From assembly GCA_035295845.1 (NCBI GenBank), contig DATGIF010000025.1, positions 46,899 to 110,898 on the forward strand: 64,000 nt of DNA, in the 5' to 3' direction. This document shows, in pieces, positions 36,610 to 45,193 of the stretch. The first letter of the stretch is position 1. Each line of letters opens with the position of its first letter. The notes under the pieces were generated by a model. The model saw only the letters and a list, made by a program, of their open reading frames with translations. It made no database searches and was not told where the DNA came from. Source of the DNA: Palsa-892 sp035295845. GTDB lineage: Bacteria; Pseudomonadota; Alphaproteobacteria; Rhizobiales; Xanthobacteraceae. The translations under genes were made by a program, and so were the position numbers.

Positions 36610-37176
36610 TTAATTTCCGGCTCTGCCGCCGAGGCAGGCGCGCTCGAACGCTTCGTTTTTTCCCGGCAGCGTCTTCAGCGACAGGCCGATGGTGCGGCCC
36701 GGCACTTCCACCACGATGGCGTCGCCGCCGCGAAAGAGGGCGAAGACGCGCGGGCTGATCTTGGTCGTGCCGCCGAGGTCGACGCTGCTGGTGTTCTTGT
36801 CGTTCGGGAGCGCAATGGCCGCCACCTCGAGCTTCGCCGGGCCGTTGGTGAGGCGGAGCCGCGCGCCGTCGCCGGGTTTGACGCCGCGCGCGGTGCCGTA
36901 GGCGATCACCCGCACGAGGCCGGAATCCGGCAGGCACGTGAAGGAGACGGAGACGTCTTCGTTCTGCGTCCGGCCGTAGAACAGCACCGGCCCCGACGCA
37001 TCGCGGCCGACATTCCAGCTGCGCAGGTCATGCGCGGGCTCTTTTTTCTTCACGTCCTTCGGCGAGACCTTCTTCGTCTTGGCGGTCTGCGCGACGGCGC
37101 TGCCGGCAAAAGCGAGCGGGCCGGCCAGCAGAATCGGCGCAAGGATCACAATCGCGCGGCTTATGCGGCGTCGCAT
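36610..37176 (-). CDS. Exported protein of unknown function
   Basis: 188 residues from ATG (MRRRISRAIVILAPILL), with a signal peptide to about AQTAK and a lysine-rich linker (TKKVSPKDVKKKEPAH). The mature domain is beta-rich (DLRSWNVGRDASGPVLFYGR, VSVSFTCLPDSGLVRVIAYG, GDAIVVEVPGRTIGLSLKTL) with two cysteines. General similarity to invasion-associated IalB-like domains, but not enough for a family call. Diverges from tlyA. Confidence 0.65.
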   Translation of the reverse strand: MRRRISRAIVILAPILLAGPLAFAGSAVAQTAKTKKVSPKDVKKKEPAHDLRSWNVGRDASGPVLFYGRTQNEDVSVSFTCLPDSGLVRVIAYGTARGVKPGDGARLRLTNGPAKLEVAAIALPNDKNTSSVDLGGTTKISPRVFALFRGGDAIVVEVPGRTIGLSLKTLPGKNEAFERACLGGRAGN

Positions 37177-37306
37177 CGAAAAAACCCGGTCTGTCGTGAA
37201 GGCGCGTCCCCATCCCGCCTCGATGCTTTCTAGCATTGGAGCCTTTCGCGGCCAATGTTTGACACGGGCCCAATTTTTTGGCGGGAAACGAGGGCAGGAG
37301 ACCTCC

Positions 37307-38038
37307 ATGGCCGGGCGCAGGCGCGCCGATCAATTGCTTGTCGAGCGCGGCCTTGCCGCGAGCCGGGCCCGCGCCCAGGCCGCGATCGAAGCTGGGCTCG
37401 TGACCGCCGACGGCGTACGGGTGGCCAAGGCCTCGCAGCCGCTTTCGGTGGAGGCGGAGCTGAGCGCCAGCCCCGCCTATACTTATGTATCGCGCGGCGG
37501 CCTGAAGCTTGCGGCCGCCCTCGACCGCTTCGCCGTCGAAGCGGCTGGAAAAGTCTGCCTCGATGTCGGCGCCTCCACCGGCGGCTTCAGCGAGGTGCTC
37601 ATCACGCGGGGGGCGAAGCGCGTCTATGCCGTCGATGTCGGCCACGGCCAGCTGCATCCATCGCTCTCCGGCCGGCCCGGCCTCGTATCGCTGGAAGGGA
37701 CGGATGCGCGCGCGCTTGATCGCACGCTTGTGCCCGAGCCGGTCGAGCTCGCGGTTTTCGACGTGAGCTTCATCTCGCTGAAGCGCGTTTTGCCCGCCGC
37801 ACTCGCCCTCTGCGCGCCGGCGGCGTCGCTCGTGGCGCTGATCAAGCCGCAATTCGAGGCGGGAAGGGCGCACCTGAAGAAAGGCATCGTGCGCGACGAA
37901 AAGGTGCAAAAGGCGGTTTGCGAGGATATCGAGCGTTTTATCGCGGCGGCAGGCTGGCGCGTGATCGGCCTCGTGGAATCGCCGATCGCGGGCGGCGAGG
38001 GAAACCGCGAATTCCTCATCGGGGCGCGGCGTGGCTGA
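37307..38038 (+). CDS. tlyA: TlyA-family rRNA 2'-O-methyltransferase (S4 + FtsJ-like)
   Basis: 243 residues. N-terminal S4 RNA-binding domain (RRRADQLLVERGLAASRARA), then a Rossmann methyltransferase: VSRGGLKLAAALDRF, CLDVGASTGGFSEVLI, RVYAVDVGHGQLH, VFDVSFISLKRVLP, ALIKPQFEAGR. Methylates 23S (and sometimes 16S) rRNA cytidines; the name haemolysin A is historical. ATG with AGGAG seven bases upstream. Overlaps the next gene by eight bases. Confidence 0.92.
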   Translation: MAGRRRADQLLVERGLAASRARAQAAIEAGLVTADGVRVAKASQPLSVEAELSASPAYTYVSRGGLKLAAALDRFAVEAAGKVCLDVGASTGGFSEVLITRGAKRVYAVDVGHGQLHPSLSGRPGLVSLEGTDARALDRTLVPEPVELAVFDVSFISLKRVLPAALALCAPAASLVALIKPQFEAGRAHLKKGIVRDEKVQKAVCEDIERFIAAAGWRVIGLVESPIAGGEGNREFLIGARRG

Positions 38039-39257
38039 GGCGCGGCTCGCGATCGAACGCGTCGGCCATCAGGGCGATGGTGTTGCGGCGCTCGGCGGCG
38101 AAAAGGTTTATATTCCTAACACCCTGCCGGGCGAAACCATCCTCGCCGCCCTCGAAAAACATAGGGGGGTCTGCGCGAAAATCCTCGTCCCTTCGCCCGA
38201 CCGCATCGCGCCGATCTGCCCGTATTTCGGCGTTTGCGGCGGCTGCGCCTTGCAGCACTGGAAGGAAGAAAGCTACCGCGCCTGGAAGCGCGATCTCGTC
38301 GTCGCGGCGCTCGCCCACGAAGGTATCGAAGCGCCGGTCGGCGATCTCGTCGACGCCCACGGCAAAGGTCGCCGCCGGGCCGTGCTGCATGCGCGGCGAA
38401 CGCGCGAGGGCGTGGTGGCGGGTTTCACCGCGCGCCGTTCGCATGCGATCGTGGCGATCGACCATTGCCCGGTGCTCGAGCCCGCGCTCGCGCGCATCTT
38501 CGACATCGGCCGCCGGCTTGCCGCCGAAGCGGGTGCGAAGCCCCTCGATCTGCAGTTCACCGCGACCGAAGGCGGCCTCGATGTCGACCTCCGCGGCTCG
38601 GGCCCGTTGGGTCCCGCAGCGCAGGCAGCCCTTGCGCGCATCGCGGCGGAAGAGCGGCTCGCGCGGCTCACGCGCCACGGCGAAATCATCGCGCAACTTG
38701 CGGAGCCGTCCATCGATATCGGCCGCGCCCGCGTCGTGCTGCCGCCGGGCGGCTTCTTGCAGGCGACCGAGGCGGGCGAGAATGCGCTGGCGTCGATCGT
38801 TTGTGCCGCGTCGGAGCAGGCCTCGAAGGTCGCCGATCTCTTCTGCGGCATCGGCACCTTTTCCTTGCGGCTCGCGGAAAAGGCGCGCGTCCTTGCCATC
38901 GACGATGACGGAACCGCGATCCATGCGCTTGCCCGCGCGGCGAAAGCGCCGGGCCTGAAGCCGATCGAAGCGGCGGCCCGCGACCTTTTCCGGCGGCCGC
39001 TCACGGCGGCCGAGCTCAAGCATTTCGACGCGGTCGTGCTCGATCCCCCGCGCCAGGGCGCGGAAGCACAGGCCCGCGCGCTCGCGCAAGGCGCGGTGCC
39101 GCGCATCATTTATGTCTCTTGCAATCCGGCGAGTTTCGCGCGCGACGCACGGATTCTAAGCGATGGCGGCTATCGGCTGGCGAGCCTCACGCCGGTCGAT
39201 CAGTTTCGCTACTCGCCGCATGCAGAACTTGTCGGCGTGTTCGATCGCAGGGGATGA
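38031..39257 (+). CDS. Fe-S-containing RNA (uracil-5-)methyltransferase (RlmD/TrmA family)
   Basis: 408 residues from GTG, overlapping tlyA by eight bases (coupled translation). TRAM-like start, iron-sulfur cysteines in CPYFGVCGGC (63-72) with a further Cys later in IDHCPVLEPA, SAM fold VADLFCGIGTFSLRLA, DPPRQGAEAQ and the catalytic Cys in YVSCNPASFARD. Modifies C5 of a uridine in 23S rRNA or tRNA; RlmC/RlmD/TrmA cannot be told apart by eye. A palindromic repeat follows. Confidence 0.92.
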   Translation: MAEARLAIERVGHQGDGVAALGGEKVYIPNTLPGETILAALEKHRGVCAKILVPSPDRIAPICPYFGVCGGCALQHWKEESYRAWKRDLVVAALAHEGIEAPVGDLVDAHGKGRRRAVLHARRTREGVVAGFTARRSHAIVAIDHCPVLEPALARIFDIGRRLAAEAGAKPLDLQFTATEGGLDVDLRGSGPLGPAAQAALARIAAEERLARLTRHGEIIAQLAEPSIDIGRARVVLPPGGFLQATEAGENALASIVCAASEQASKVADLFCGIGTFSLRLAEKARVLAIDDDGTAIHALARAAKAPGLKPIEAAARDLFRRPLTAAELKHFDAVVLDPPRQGAEAQARALAQGAVPRIIYVSCNPASFARDARILSDGGYRLASLTPVDQFRYSPHAELVGVFDRRG

Positions 39258-39297
39258 TCCGGAAAAGCGGGAGCCGGTTTTCGGAATCATGCTCCAG
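39252..39297 (+). repeat. Rhizobiales palindromic intergenic repeat, copy 1
   Basis: GATCCGGAAAAGCGGGAGCC then GGTTTTCGGAATCATGCTCC: an imperfect inverted repeat lying between the RNA methyltransferase stop and the DUF1194 gene. It matches, with few changes, the element at 48,736-48,784. Elements of this form are scattered through Rhizobiales genomes; recognition is from general knowledge and the internal match. Confidence 0.75.
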
Positions 39298-39303
39298 AGA
39301 TTT

Positions 39304-40119
39304 CTAGTTGGGCGCCCCCCAGCGCTCTCGCCACATCTGTTCGCCGATGGTGCACGAAACCCGCGGCGGGCTTACCGCCGGAATGACGCGCGCGTGTTCA
39401 GGCGTCGGGCCCGCGACTTCAAGCAGCAGTTTTCTGCGGATCGCATCGACAAAATTGTCGCGCCCGCGCGCCGGAACGACGAAAGCGCCCGGGCCGCCGA
39501 TCACGCAGTCCTCATAATAGTGGTCGAGATCGGGAATATCGAGAAAGGAAACGTTCGGCTCTTTCAGCATGATCGGCAGTCCATTGATGGTAACTCCTCT
39601 CGCCACGACCTCGTCGCGGGTCGGCTCGATCAGCGGGCCCTGATTGTTGGTGCCGTCGCCGGAAACGTCGATCACCCGCCGAAGACCCTGATATGGTGAT
39701 TGCTCGAAGAGGCCCGTAGCAAAGATGAGCGCGCCCGCGATCGAGGTGCGCGAGGCGCGCCGGATAGGTGTCGTATTCAAAGTCTGCACGAAGGCGCCGG
39801 CCGCCTCCGGCCCGTCGATGATTTGCCAGGGCACGATGACCTTCTGTTCGTTGACGCTCGCCCATTCGAAATAGGTGACGGCGATGCGGCCGCTCGGCCC
39901 TTTACGGACGGCATCGATGAATTCTTTCGAGGAGATCGCGTCGACATAGCCGCCACGCTGCAGCGCCTGCTCGTCGGGATCCATGGAATAGGAGATGTCG
40001 ACCGCGATGATGAGTTCGACATCAACCGGCTCGCGTTTTCCGGTTTGTGAATTCGCGTCCGCGGCGAGGATGAAACCGGCCGCGGCAAGTATAAAAATAC
40101 GCAGAACAAACCGAATCAT
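39304..40119 (-). CDS. Exported DUF1194 protein (VWA-like)
   Basis: 271 residues. Signal peptide (FVLRIFILAAAGFILAADAN), then a von Willebrand A-type fold with the MIDAS start ELIIAVDISYSMDPDEQ, the threonine/serine region ISGALIFATG-type motif (SIAGALIFATGLFEQS) and VIDVSGDGTNNQG. DUF1194 proteins are periplasmic and of unknown function. An upstream start 13 codons away overlaps ribB(A)'s downstream zone and is less likely. Converges with the RlmD-like gene across the repeat. Confidence 0.85.
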   Translation of the reverse strand: MIRFVLRIFILAAAGFILAADANSQTGKREPVDVELIIAVDISYSMDPDEQALQRGGYVDAISSKEFIDAVRKGPSGRIAVTYFEWASVNEQKVIVPWQIIDGPEAAGAFVQTLNTTPIRRASRTSIAGALIFATGLFEQSPYQGLRRVIDVSGDGTNNQGPLIEPTRDEVVARGVTINGLPIMLKEPNVSFLDIPDLDHYYEDCVIGGPGAFVVPARGRDNFVDAIRRKLLLEVAGPTPEHARVIPAVSPPRVSCTIGEQMWRERWGAPN

Positions 40120-40191
40120 GGAACCGCTCCGGCTCGCCCCCAAGGATGAAACTCTCATCCTTTCGCGGCGCGACCAAGGCGAAAAAACGAA

Positions 40192-41283
40192 TCAGATATC
40201 GAGCGTTTCGGTCGCGACGATCTCGATGCCGAAGCCGGAAAGGCCGACATAGGTCCGCTCGCGCGAGGCGAGAAGGCGGATCGAGGAAATGCCGAGGTCG
40301 CGCAGGATTTGCGCGCCGAGCCCGATCTCGCGCCACTGGCGCTCGCGCGCCGCCATCGAGGATGTCTGCTCGCGATCGGGCATCGTCACTGGCACGCCGG
40401 CGGTGCCGTCGCGCAAGTAAACGAGCACGCCGCGACCCGCATCCTTGAAGCGGGCGAGCGAGCGCTGGATCGACCTGCGGTCGCCGAATACGTCGCTCAC
40501 CACATTCGCGCGATGCAGCCGCGCGAGGATGTTCTTGCCGTCGCCGATCTTGCCGTAGACAAAAGCCATATGGTGCACGGCGTCGAACGGCGTGACGAAG
40601 GCGTATCCGGCAAGCTCGCCGATTTCGCTCTTCACCGGAAAGGTCGCGACGCGCTCGACGAGCTTTTCGCGCGCCTGTCGCCAGGCGATGAGATCGGCAA
40701 TCGAAACTTGCTTGAACCCATGTTGCTTGGCGAAAGCGGCGACTTCGGCGCCGCGTTTGACGGTTCCGTCGTCGTTCACGAGTTCGGCGAGCACTCCCAC
40801 GGGCGGCAGGCCTGCAAGCCGGCAGAGGTCGACGCAGGCCTCGGTGTGACCGGAGCGCATCAGCACGCCGCCTTCGCGCGCGATCAGCGGAAAGACATGG
40901 CCGGGCCGGACGAAATCGGAGGCGCCCATGTTCGGGTTGGCAAGCGCGCGCGCCGTATTGCTGCGCTCCTCGCCCGAAATGCCGGTGGTCATGCCGTGCC
41001 TGACATCGACCGAGACGGTGAAGGCAGTGCCGAGCGGCGCGTCGTTGGCGGAAACCATCGGATCGAGATGCAGCCGCCGCGCCTCCTCGAGCGAAAGCGG
41101 CGCGCAGACGATGCCCGAGGTATGTCGGATGATAAACGCCATCTTTTCGGGCGTGCATAGCGAGGCCGCGACGAAGAGATCGCCCTCGTTCTCGCGATCG
41201 TCGTCATCGGTGACGACGACGATCTCGCCGCGCGCGAATGCGGCGATCGCCTGCTCGATCTCGGTCTGGGTGCGGTCGTCCAT
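40192..41283 (-). CDS. ribB: 3,4-dihydroxy-2-butanone-4-phosphate synthase with degenerate GTP cyclohydrolase II half
   Basis: 363 residues. The N-terminal RibB half is complete: TDDDDRENEGDLFVAA (metal/substrate acids at 26-36), RHTSGIVCAPL, RPGHVFPL and RSGHTEACVDL. The C-terminal half has the RibA fold but lacks the zinc-cysteine motif (usually GSLRCDCG-like); here the region reads SDVFGDRRSIQRSLARFKDA, so GTP cyclohydrolase II activity is unlikely. Such RibB-with-dead-RibA proteins occur in Rhizobiales. Ten bases after aroC; same operon. Confidence 0.92.
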   Translation of the reverse strand: MDDRTQTEIEQAIAAFARGEIVVVTDDDDRENEGDLFVAASLCTPEKMAFIIRHTSGIVCAPLSLEEARRLHLDPMVSANDAPLGTAFTVSVDVRHGMTTGISGEERSNTARALANPNMGASDFVRPGHVFPLIAREGGVLMRSGHTEACVDLCRLAGLPPVGVLAELVNDDGTVKRGAEVAAFAKQHGFKQVSIADLIAWRQAREKLVERVATFPVKSEIGELAGYAFVTPFDAVHHMAFVYGKIGDGKNILARLHRANVVSDVFGDRRSIQRSLARFKDAGRGVLVYLRDGTAGVPVTMPDREQTSSMAARERQWREIGLGAQILRDLGISSIRLLASRERTYVGLSGFGIEIVATETLDI

Positions 41284-41292
41284 GGCCTGATC

Positions 41293-42411
41293 CTACGCCT
41301 TCGGAAACGGCCATTCGAGTGCTTCGCCGACCTGGCCGCGATGGCGGAGATACTGATCGGCGACGACGCAGGCGACCATGGCCTCGCCGATCGGCACCGC
41401 GCGAATGCCGACGCAAGGGTCGTGGCGGCCTTTGGTTGAAATCTCGGTCTCGCGCCCGTAGCGATCGACCGTCTTGCGCGGCGTGAGAATGGAGGAGGTG
41501 GGCTTAACCGCGAAGCGCGCGACGAGCGGCGCGCCGGTGGAAATGCCGCCGAGAATGCCGCCGGCATGGTTGGAGAGGAATTTCGGTTTGCCGTCATTGC
41601 TCATGCGCATCTCATCGGCGTTTTCCTCACCCGAAAGCTTTGCCGCGCCGAAGCCGGCGCCGATCTCGACGCCTTTCACCGCGTTGATGCCCATCAATGC
41701 GCCGGCGAGCTCCGCATCGAGTTTGCCGTAAACAGGGCTTCCGAGCCCCGGCGGCACGCCCTCGGCGATCACCTCGATTACCGCGCCGATCGAGGAGCCC
41801 CTCTTGCGGATGTCGTCGAGATACTCTTCCATTTTTTTCGCGGCCTTCGCATCAGGGCAGAAGAATGGATTGCGCGAAACCTCCTCCCAATCCCATTCGT
41901 TGCGATTGATCTCGATTTCGCCCATCTGTACGAGCGCGCCGCGCACCTTCATGCTCGGCACGATCTTGCGCGCGATCGCGCCCGCCGCTACGCGGGCCGC
42001 AGTCTCGCGTGCGGACGCCCGGCCCGAGCCGCGCGGATCGCGCAGCCCGTATTTCACGTCATAAGTGAAATCGGCGTGGCCCGGACGATAGGTCTCGGCG
42101 ATGGCGTCATAGTCCTTGGAGCGCGCGTCGACATTCTCGATCACAAGCGCAATCGGCGTACCGAGCGTCATTTCCGTGCCGCTCTTTGGATCGGTAAAGA
42201 CGCCGGAAAGGATACGGACCTGATCGGGCTCGCGCCGTTGAGTCACGAATTTGCTTTGGCCCGGGCGGCGGCGGTCGAGATCGTGCTGGATGTCGGCGGC
42301 GGTCAGCGGAATCCGTGGCGGGCATCCGTCGACCACGCAGCCGATCGCGACCCCGTGGCTCTCGCCAAAGGTCGTGACCCGGAACATGTGGCCATAAGTA
42401 TTGAATGACAT
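41293..42411 (-). CDS. aroC: Chorismate synthase
   Basis: FMN-dependent last step of the shikimate pathway (EPSP to chorismate). 372 residues. Signatures GESHGVAIGCVVDGCPPRIP, YRPGHADFTYDVKYGLRDPR, GSGRASARETAARVAAGAIA and the C-terminal RHDPCVGIRAVPIGEAMVA are intact. ATG start 67 bases from the neighbouring upstream gene. Operon with ribB(A). Confidence 0.97.
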   Translation of the reverse strand: MSFNTYGHMFRVTTFGESHGVAIGCVVDGCPPRIPLTAADIQHDLDRRRPGQSKFVTQRREPDQVRILSGVFTDPKSGTEMTLGTPIALVIENVDARSKDYDAIAETYRPGHADFTYDVKYGLRDPRGSGRASARETAARVAAGAIARKIVPSMKVRGALVQMGEIEINRNEWDWEEVSRNPFFCPDAKAAKKMEEYLDDIRKRGSSIGAVIEVIAEGVPPGLGSPVYGKLDAELAGALMGINAVKGVEIGAGFGAAKLSGEENADEMRMSNDGKPKFLSNHAGGILGGISTGAPLVARFAVKPTSSILTPRKTVDRYGRETEISTKGRHDPCVGIRAVPIGEAMVACVVADQYLRHRGQVGEALEWPFPKA

Positions 42412-42478
42412 CGAAGCTCGCCCGCAGAAACTGCGCTTACGTTGTACGGGCGGCGCTCGCGAGGGTCAAACCGCAGCG

Positions 42479-42892
42479 TTAACGCACGCTGACGAGGATC
42501 TCTTCTTCCAGCATCGTATCGTCGAACCGCACACGCAGGCGCAAACGATCGCTGCCGCGAAAGCCGGGCGTTGGGCGGTAATAGATTGCGATCGCATCGA
42601 TGAACTTGCCGACGCAAGGATGATCCCGCCGCGGTACGCTTGAGCGCTCAGCGATGATTCGGACCGGCTTCTCGACGAGCGTTCCATAGGACGGCCGCTC
42701 GGCGATCTCGATTTGCGGCCGCGGCCCCCCCTTGCACGCCGCATCCGGCGCGCCGTAGCTCGCAATCCGTGCCTCGCGTCCAACCGAGGCATAGACGCTG
42801 CGTTGCTCATGCCGATCGAGGCCGGACGAAGGAGTAGCGGTCGCGAGGAAGAAGAGCCCCATCGCCATCGATTGCTGAATGGCGCGCGTCAT
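42479..42892 (-). CDS. Exported protein with a cadherin-like segment, function unknown
   Basis: 137 residues. Weak signal peptide (MGLFFLATATPSSG, from the second or third Met). The C-terminal part YYRPTPGFRGSDRLRLRVRF has the Y-x-P-x-x-x-F-x-G-x-D signature of bacterial cadherin/Ig-like repeats, here as a single unit, so an extracytoplasmic role is inferred. Two cysteines. Lies between fabI and aroC on the same strand. Confidence 0.6.
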   Translation of the reverse strand: MTRAIQQSMAMGLFFLATATPSSGLDRHEQRSVYASVGREARIASYGAPDAACKGGPRPQIEIAERPSYGTLVEKPVRIIAERSSVPRRDHPCVGKFIDAIAIYYRPTPGFRGSDRLRLRVRFDDTMLEEEILVSVR

Positions 42893-42917
42893 GGACGCGT
42901 CTCGATCCCGCGCTTTG

Positions 42918-43742
42918 TCACTCGCCGTTCTTCACGACGCTCATGTCCGGCGCGTCCGGATGTTTCATGCCGATAATGTGGTAACCGGCATCGATATGCT
43001 GGACCTCGCCGGTGACGCCGCGTGAAAGATCGGAGAGGAAATAGAGTGCGCAATCGCCGACCTCGTCGATGGTGATGTTGCGCCGAAGCGGCGTGTTCAA
43101 TTCGTTCCATTTCAAGATGTAGCGGAAGTCGCCGATGCCGGCGGCGGCGAGCGTCTTGATAGGTCCCGCCGAAATCGCGTTGACACGGATTTTTTTCGTG
43201 CCGAGGTCGGCGGCCAGATACTTCACGCTCGCTTCCAGCGCGGCTTTGGCGACGCCCATGACGTTATAATGCGGGATCCATTTTTCAGCGCCGTAATAAG
43301 TGAGCGTGAGCAGCGAGCCCCCCTGCGGCATCCGCTTCTCGGCGCGCTGCGCGACGGCGGTGAAGGAATAGCAGGAGATGTTGAGCGTCATGTTGAAGTT
43401 GGCGGGGCTGGTGTCGACGTAGCGGCCGTCGAGTTCGTTCTTGTCGGAAAAGGCGATGGCGTGGACGACGAAATCGAGCGGACCGAGTTCGCGATCGCAG
43501 GCAGCGAACACCGCGTCGATGGTCGAGGGATCAGTCACGTCGCAATGGCCGACAAGCTTGGCGGAAAGCTCGGCGGCGAGCGGCGCGACGCGTTTCTTCA
43601 GCGCGTCGCCCTGATAGGTGAAGGCGAGCGCAGCACCCTCGCGCGCGCAAGCCTTGGCGATTCCCCAGGCGATCGAGCGGTTGTTGGCGATCCCCAGGAT
43701 GAGACCGCGCTTGCCCCGCATCAGGCCGATCGCCTCCGTCAT
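42918..43742 (-). CDS. fabI: Enoyl-ACP reductase (NADH)
   Basis: 274 residues, SDR-type FabI. GIANNRSIAWGIAKACAREG cofactor motif, HAIAFSDKNELDGRY, the active-site YYGAEKWIPHYNVMGVAKAA with the FabI-type Tyr-x6-Lys pair, and SAGPIKTLAAAGIGDF at the substrate lid. Completes each fatty-acid elongation cycle. Diverges from the ECF sigma gene with about 120 bases between. Confidence 0.95.
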   Translation of the reverse strand: MTEAIGLMRGKRGLILGIANNRSIAWGIAKACAREGAALAFTYQGDALKKRVAPLAAELSAKLVGHCDVTDPSTIDAVFAACDRELGPLDFVVHAIAFSDKNELDGRYVDTSPANFNMTLNISCYSFTAVAQRAEKRMPQGGSLLTLTYYGAEKWIPHYNVMGVAKAALEASVKYLAADLGTKKIRVNAISAGPIKTLAAAGIGDFRYILKWNELNTPLRRNITIDEVGDCALYFLSDLSRGVTGEVQHIDAGYHIIGMKHPDAPDMSVVKNGE

Positions 43743-43818
43743 GAACCCTCGTCTCGCTCCAGATCTCCAGAATCGCAGCCTCCTATGGCATGCGGCCCTA
43801 TGCCCATCAAGCCGGAGC

Positions 43819-43844
43819 GGAATAATTCGAATGGCGCTCGCGTT
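43819..43844 (+). promoter_or_regulatory. Candidate ECF-type promoter before the sigma gene
   Basis: GGAAT at 43,819-43,823, 17 bases, then CGTT at 43,841-43,844, ending 20 bases before the sigma start. The alphaproteobacterial general-stress ECF consensus is GGAAC-N16/17-CGTT, so this differs at one base. Use by either this sigma factor (autoregulation) or EcfG is inference. Confidence 0.4.
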
Positions 43845-43864
43845 CTTCGGCGGGAGAGGTCAAG

Positions 43865-44389
43865 ATGGCCGTGCTGAGCTATGTGCTGGAGCCCGCCATG
43901 TCCGCTGTTCGTCGCGGCCTTGAGCCACTGATTCCTGCGCTCCGACGTTTTGCCCGCGCGCTCGCGCGCGATGCGGAGACGGCCGACGACCTCGTGCAGG
44001 ACACACTCGTACGCGCGCTGCGGGCCGAGCACCTCTTTCATGGCGGCGACCTCAGGACCTGGCTCTTCACCATTCTCCTCAATCTCGACCGCAATCGCCG
44101 CCGCGGCCTGGCGCGGCGGCCGGTGCTCGCTGTAATCGAGGAAGCCGAGCCGCCGGGCGAGCCGGGAAGTGACGGCTCATCGCGCGACATCTCGCGCGGG
44201 CTCGCGCTGCTTCCGGCCGAGCAGCGTGAGGTGCTGCTCCTGGTCACGCTCGAAGGCATGAGCTACCGCGAAGCGGCGGAAACGCAGGGCGTGCCGATCG
44301 GGACGGTGATGTCGCGCCTGTCGCGGGCACGCGCAACTTTGCGTGCGCATCTTGAGGACGAGCGTCCACCGCTCCGCCGCGTGCAATGA
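43865..44389 (+). CDS. ECF RNA polymerase sigma factor
   Basis: 174 residues with region 2 (LEPLIPALRRFARALARDAE, then DLVQDTLVRALR) and region 4 (LALLPAEQREVLLLVTLEGM, SYREAAETQGVPIGTVMSRL, SRARATLRAHL), no region 3, typical ECF. AGAGG upstream of the ATG; MSAVRRG 11 codons later is an alternative. The next gene is an anti-sigma factor starting ten bases downstream, so the pair is an envelope or stress-signalling switch. Confidence 0.93.
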   Translation: MAVLSYVLEPAMSAVRRGLEPLIPALRRFARALARDAETADDLVQDTLVRALRAEHLFHGGDLRTWLFTILLNLDRNRRRGLARRPVLAVIEEAEPPGEPGSDGSSRDISRGLALLPAEQREVLLLVTLEGMSYREAAETQGVPIGTVMSRLSRARATLRAHLEDERPPLRRVQ

Positions 44390-44399
44390 AAGTAGATCG

Positions 44400-45191
44400 A
44401 TGACGCATCGCGAACCGTCCATCACCGACGAAGAACTGCACGCTTATATCGACGGCATGTTGCCGGCCGATCGTCTCGGTGCAGTTGAGGCGTATGTCGC
44501 CGCCCACCCCGAAGTCGCAAGCCGCGTCGCCGCTTGGCGTGCGCAGGCGGCGATGATCCGTGAGCGCTGGGGCAAGGTCGCGGAGGAAAAGATACCCGAG
44601 CGATTGCTGCCCGATCGCATTGCCATGCGGGCGAAAGGGTTCGGCCGCAAGATCGCCGCCGCCGCCACGATTGCCTTCGTGCTGGGTACGGCATCCGGCT
44701 GGTTCGGCCGCGACTACATGTTCGGCGGCCGCGACGGCGAAATCGCCCGCGCGCTGGCGGACGCCGCAATTGAAGCACATCGAATTTACGTCGTCGAAGT
44801 GCGCCACCCGATCGAGGTACGCGCGGACGAGGCGCATCTCGTGCCCTGGCTCTCGCGCAGGGTCGGCCAGCCCTTGAAGGCCCCTGATCTTGAGCCCGAG
44901 GGCCTGAAATTGCTCGGCGGCCGCCTTCTCTCCGGCCCGCACGGCATTGCCACTGCATTCTTTATGTATGAGGGCGGCGCCGGTGAGCGGGTGACGCTGA
45001 CCACGGCGCGCACCCTGCGCGAGGGCGAAACCGCGTTTCAATGGCGTGCCGCGGGCGACATTGGCGCCGTCGCCTGGATCGAGGGCGGGCTTGCCTTCGT
45101 GGTCGCAGGCCCCGCCGAGCGCGCGCGGCTTGACCGCGTCGCGCGCCGCGTATTCGACGCCTACGAGGTCGCTTCCAGCGAACAGAAGTAA
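44400..45191 (+). CDS. Anti-sigma factor (membrane-anchored)
   Basis: 263 residues. N-terminal cytoplasmic sigma-binding part (SITDEELHAYIDGMLPADRL, then HPEVASRVAAWRAQAAMI), one transmembrane helix near residues 80-98 (IAAAATIAFVLGTASGWFG), then a periplasmic domain of ~160 residues with RHPIEVRADEAHLVPWLSRR. It lacks the HxxxCxxC zinc motif of ZAS anti-sigma factors, so it is a non-zinc type. Signal sensing by the periplasmic part is inferred. ATG just after the sigma stop. Confidence 0.88.
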   Translation: MTHREPSITDEELHAYIDGMLPADRLGAVEAYVAAHPEVASRVAAWRAQAAMIRERWGKVAEEKIPERLLPDRIAMRAKGFGRKIAAAATIAFVLGTASGWFGRDYMFGGRDGEIARALADAAIEAHRIYVVEVRHPIEVRADEAHLVPWLSRRVGQPLKAPDLEPEGLKLLGGRLLSGPHGIATAFFMYEGGAGERVTLTTARTLREGETAFQWRAAGDIGAVAWIEGGLAFVVAGPAERARLDRVARRVFDAYEVASSEQK

Positions 45192-45193
45192 GG

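Noticed and set aside
41284..41292. FMN riboswitch upstream of ribB
   Set aside because: Only nine bases separate ribB from aroC, so there is no space for one.
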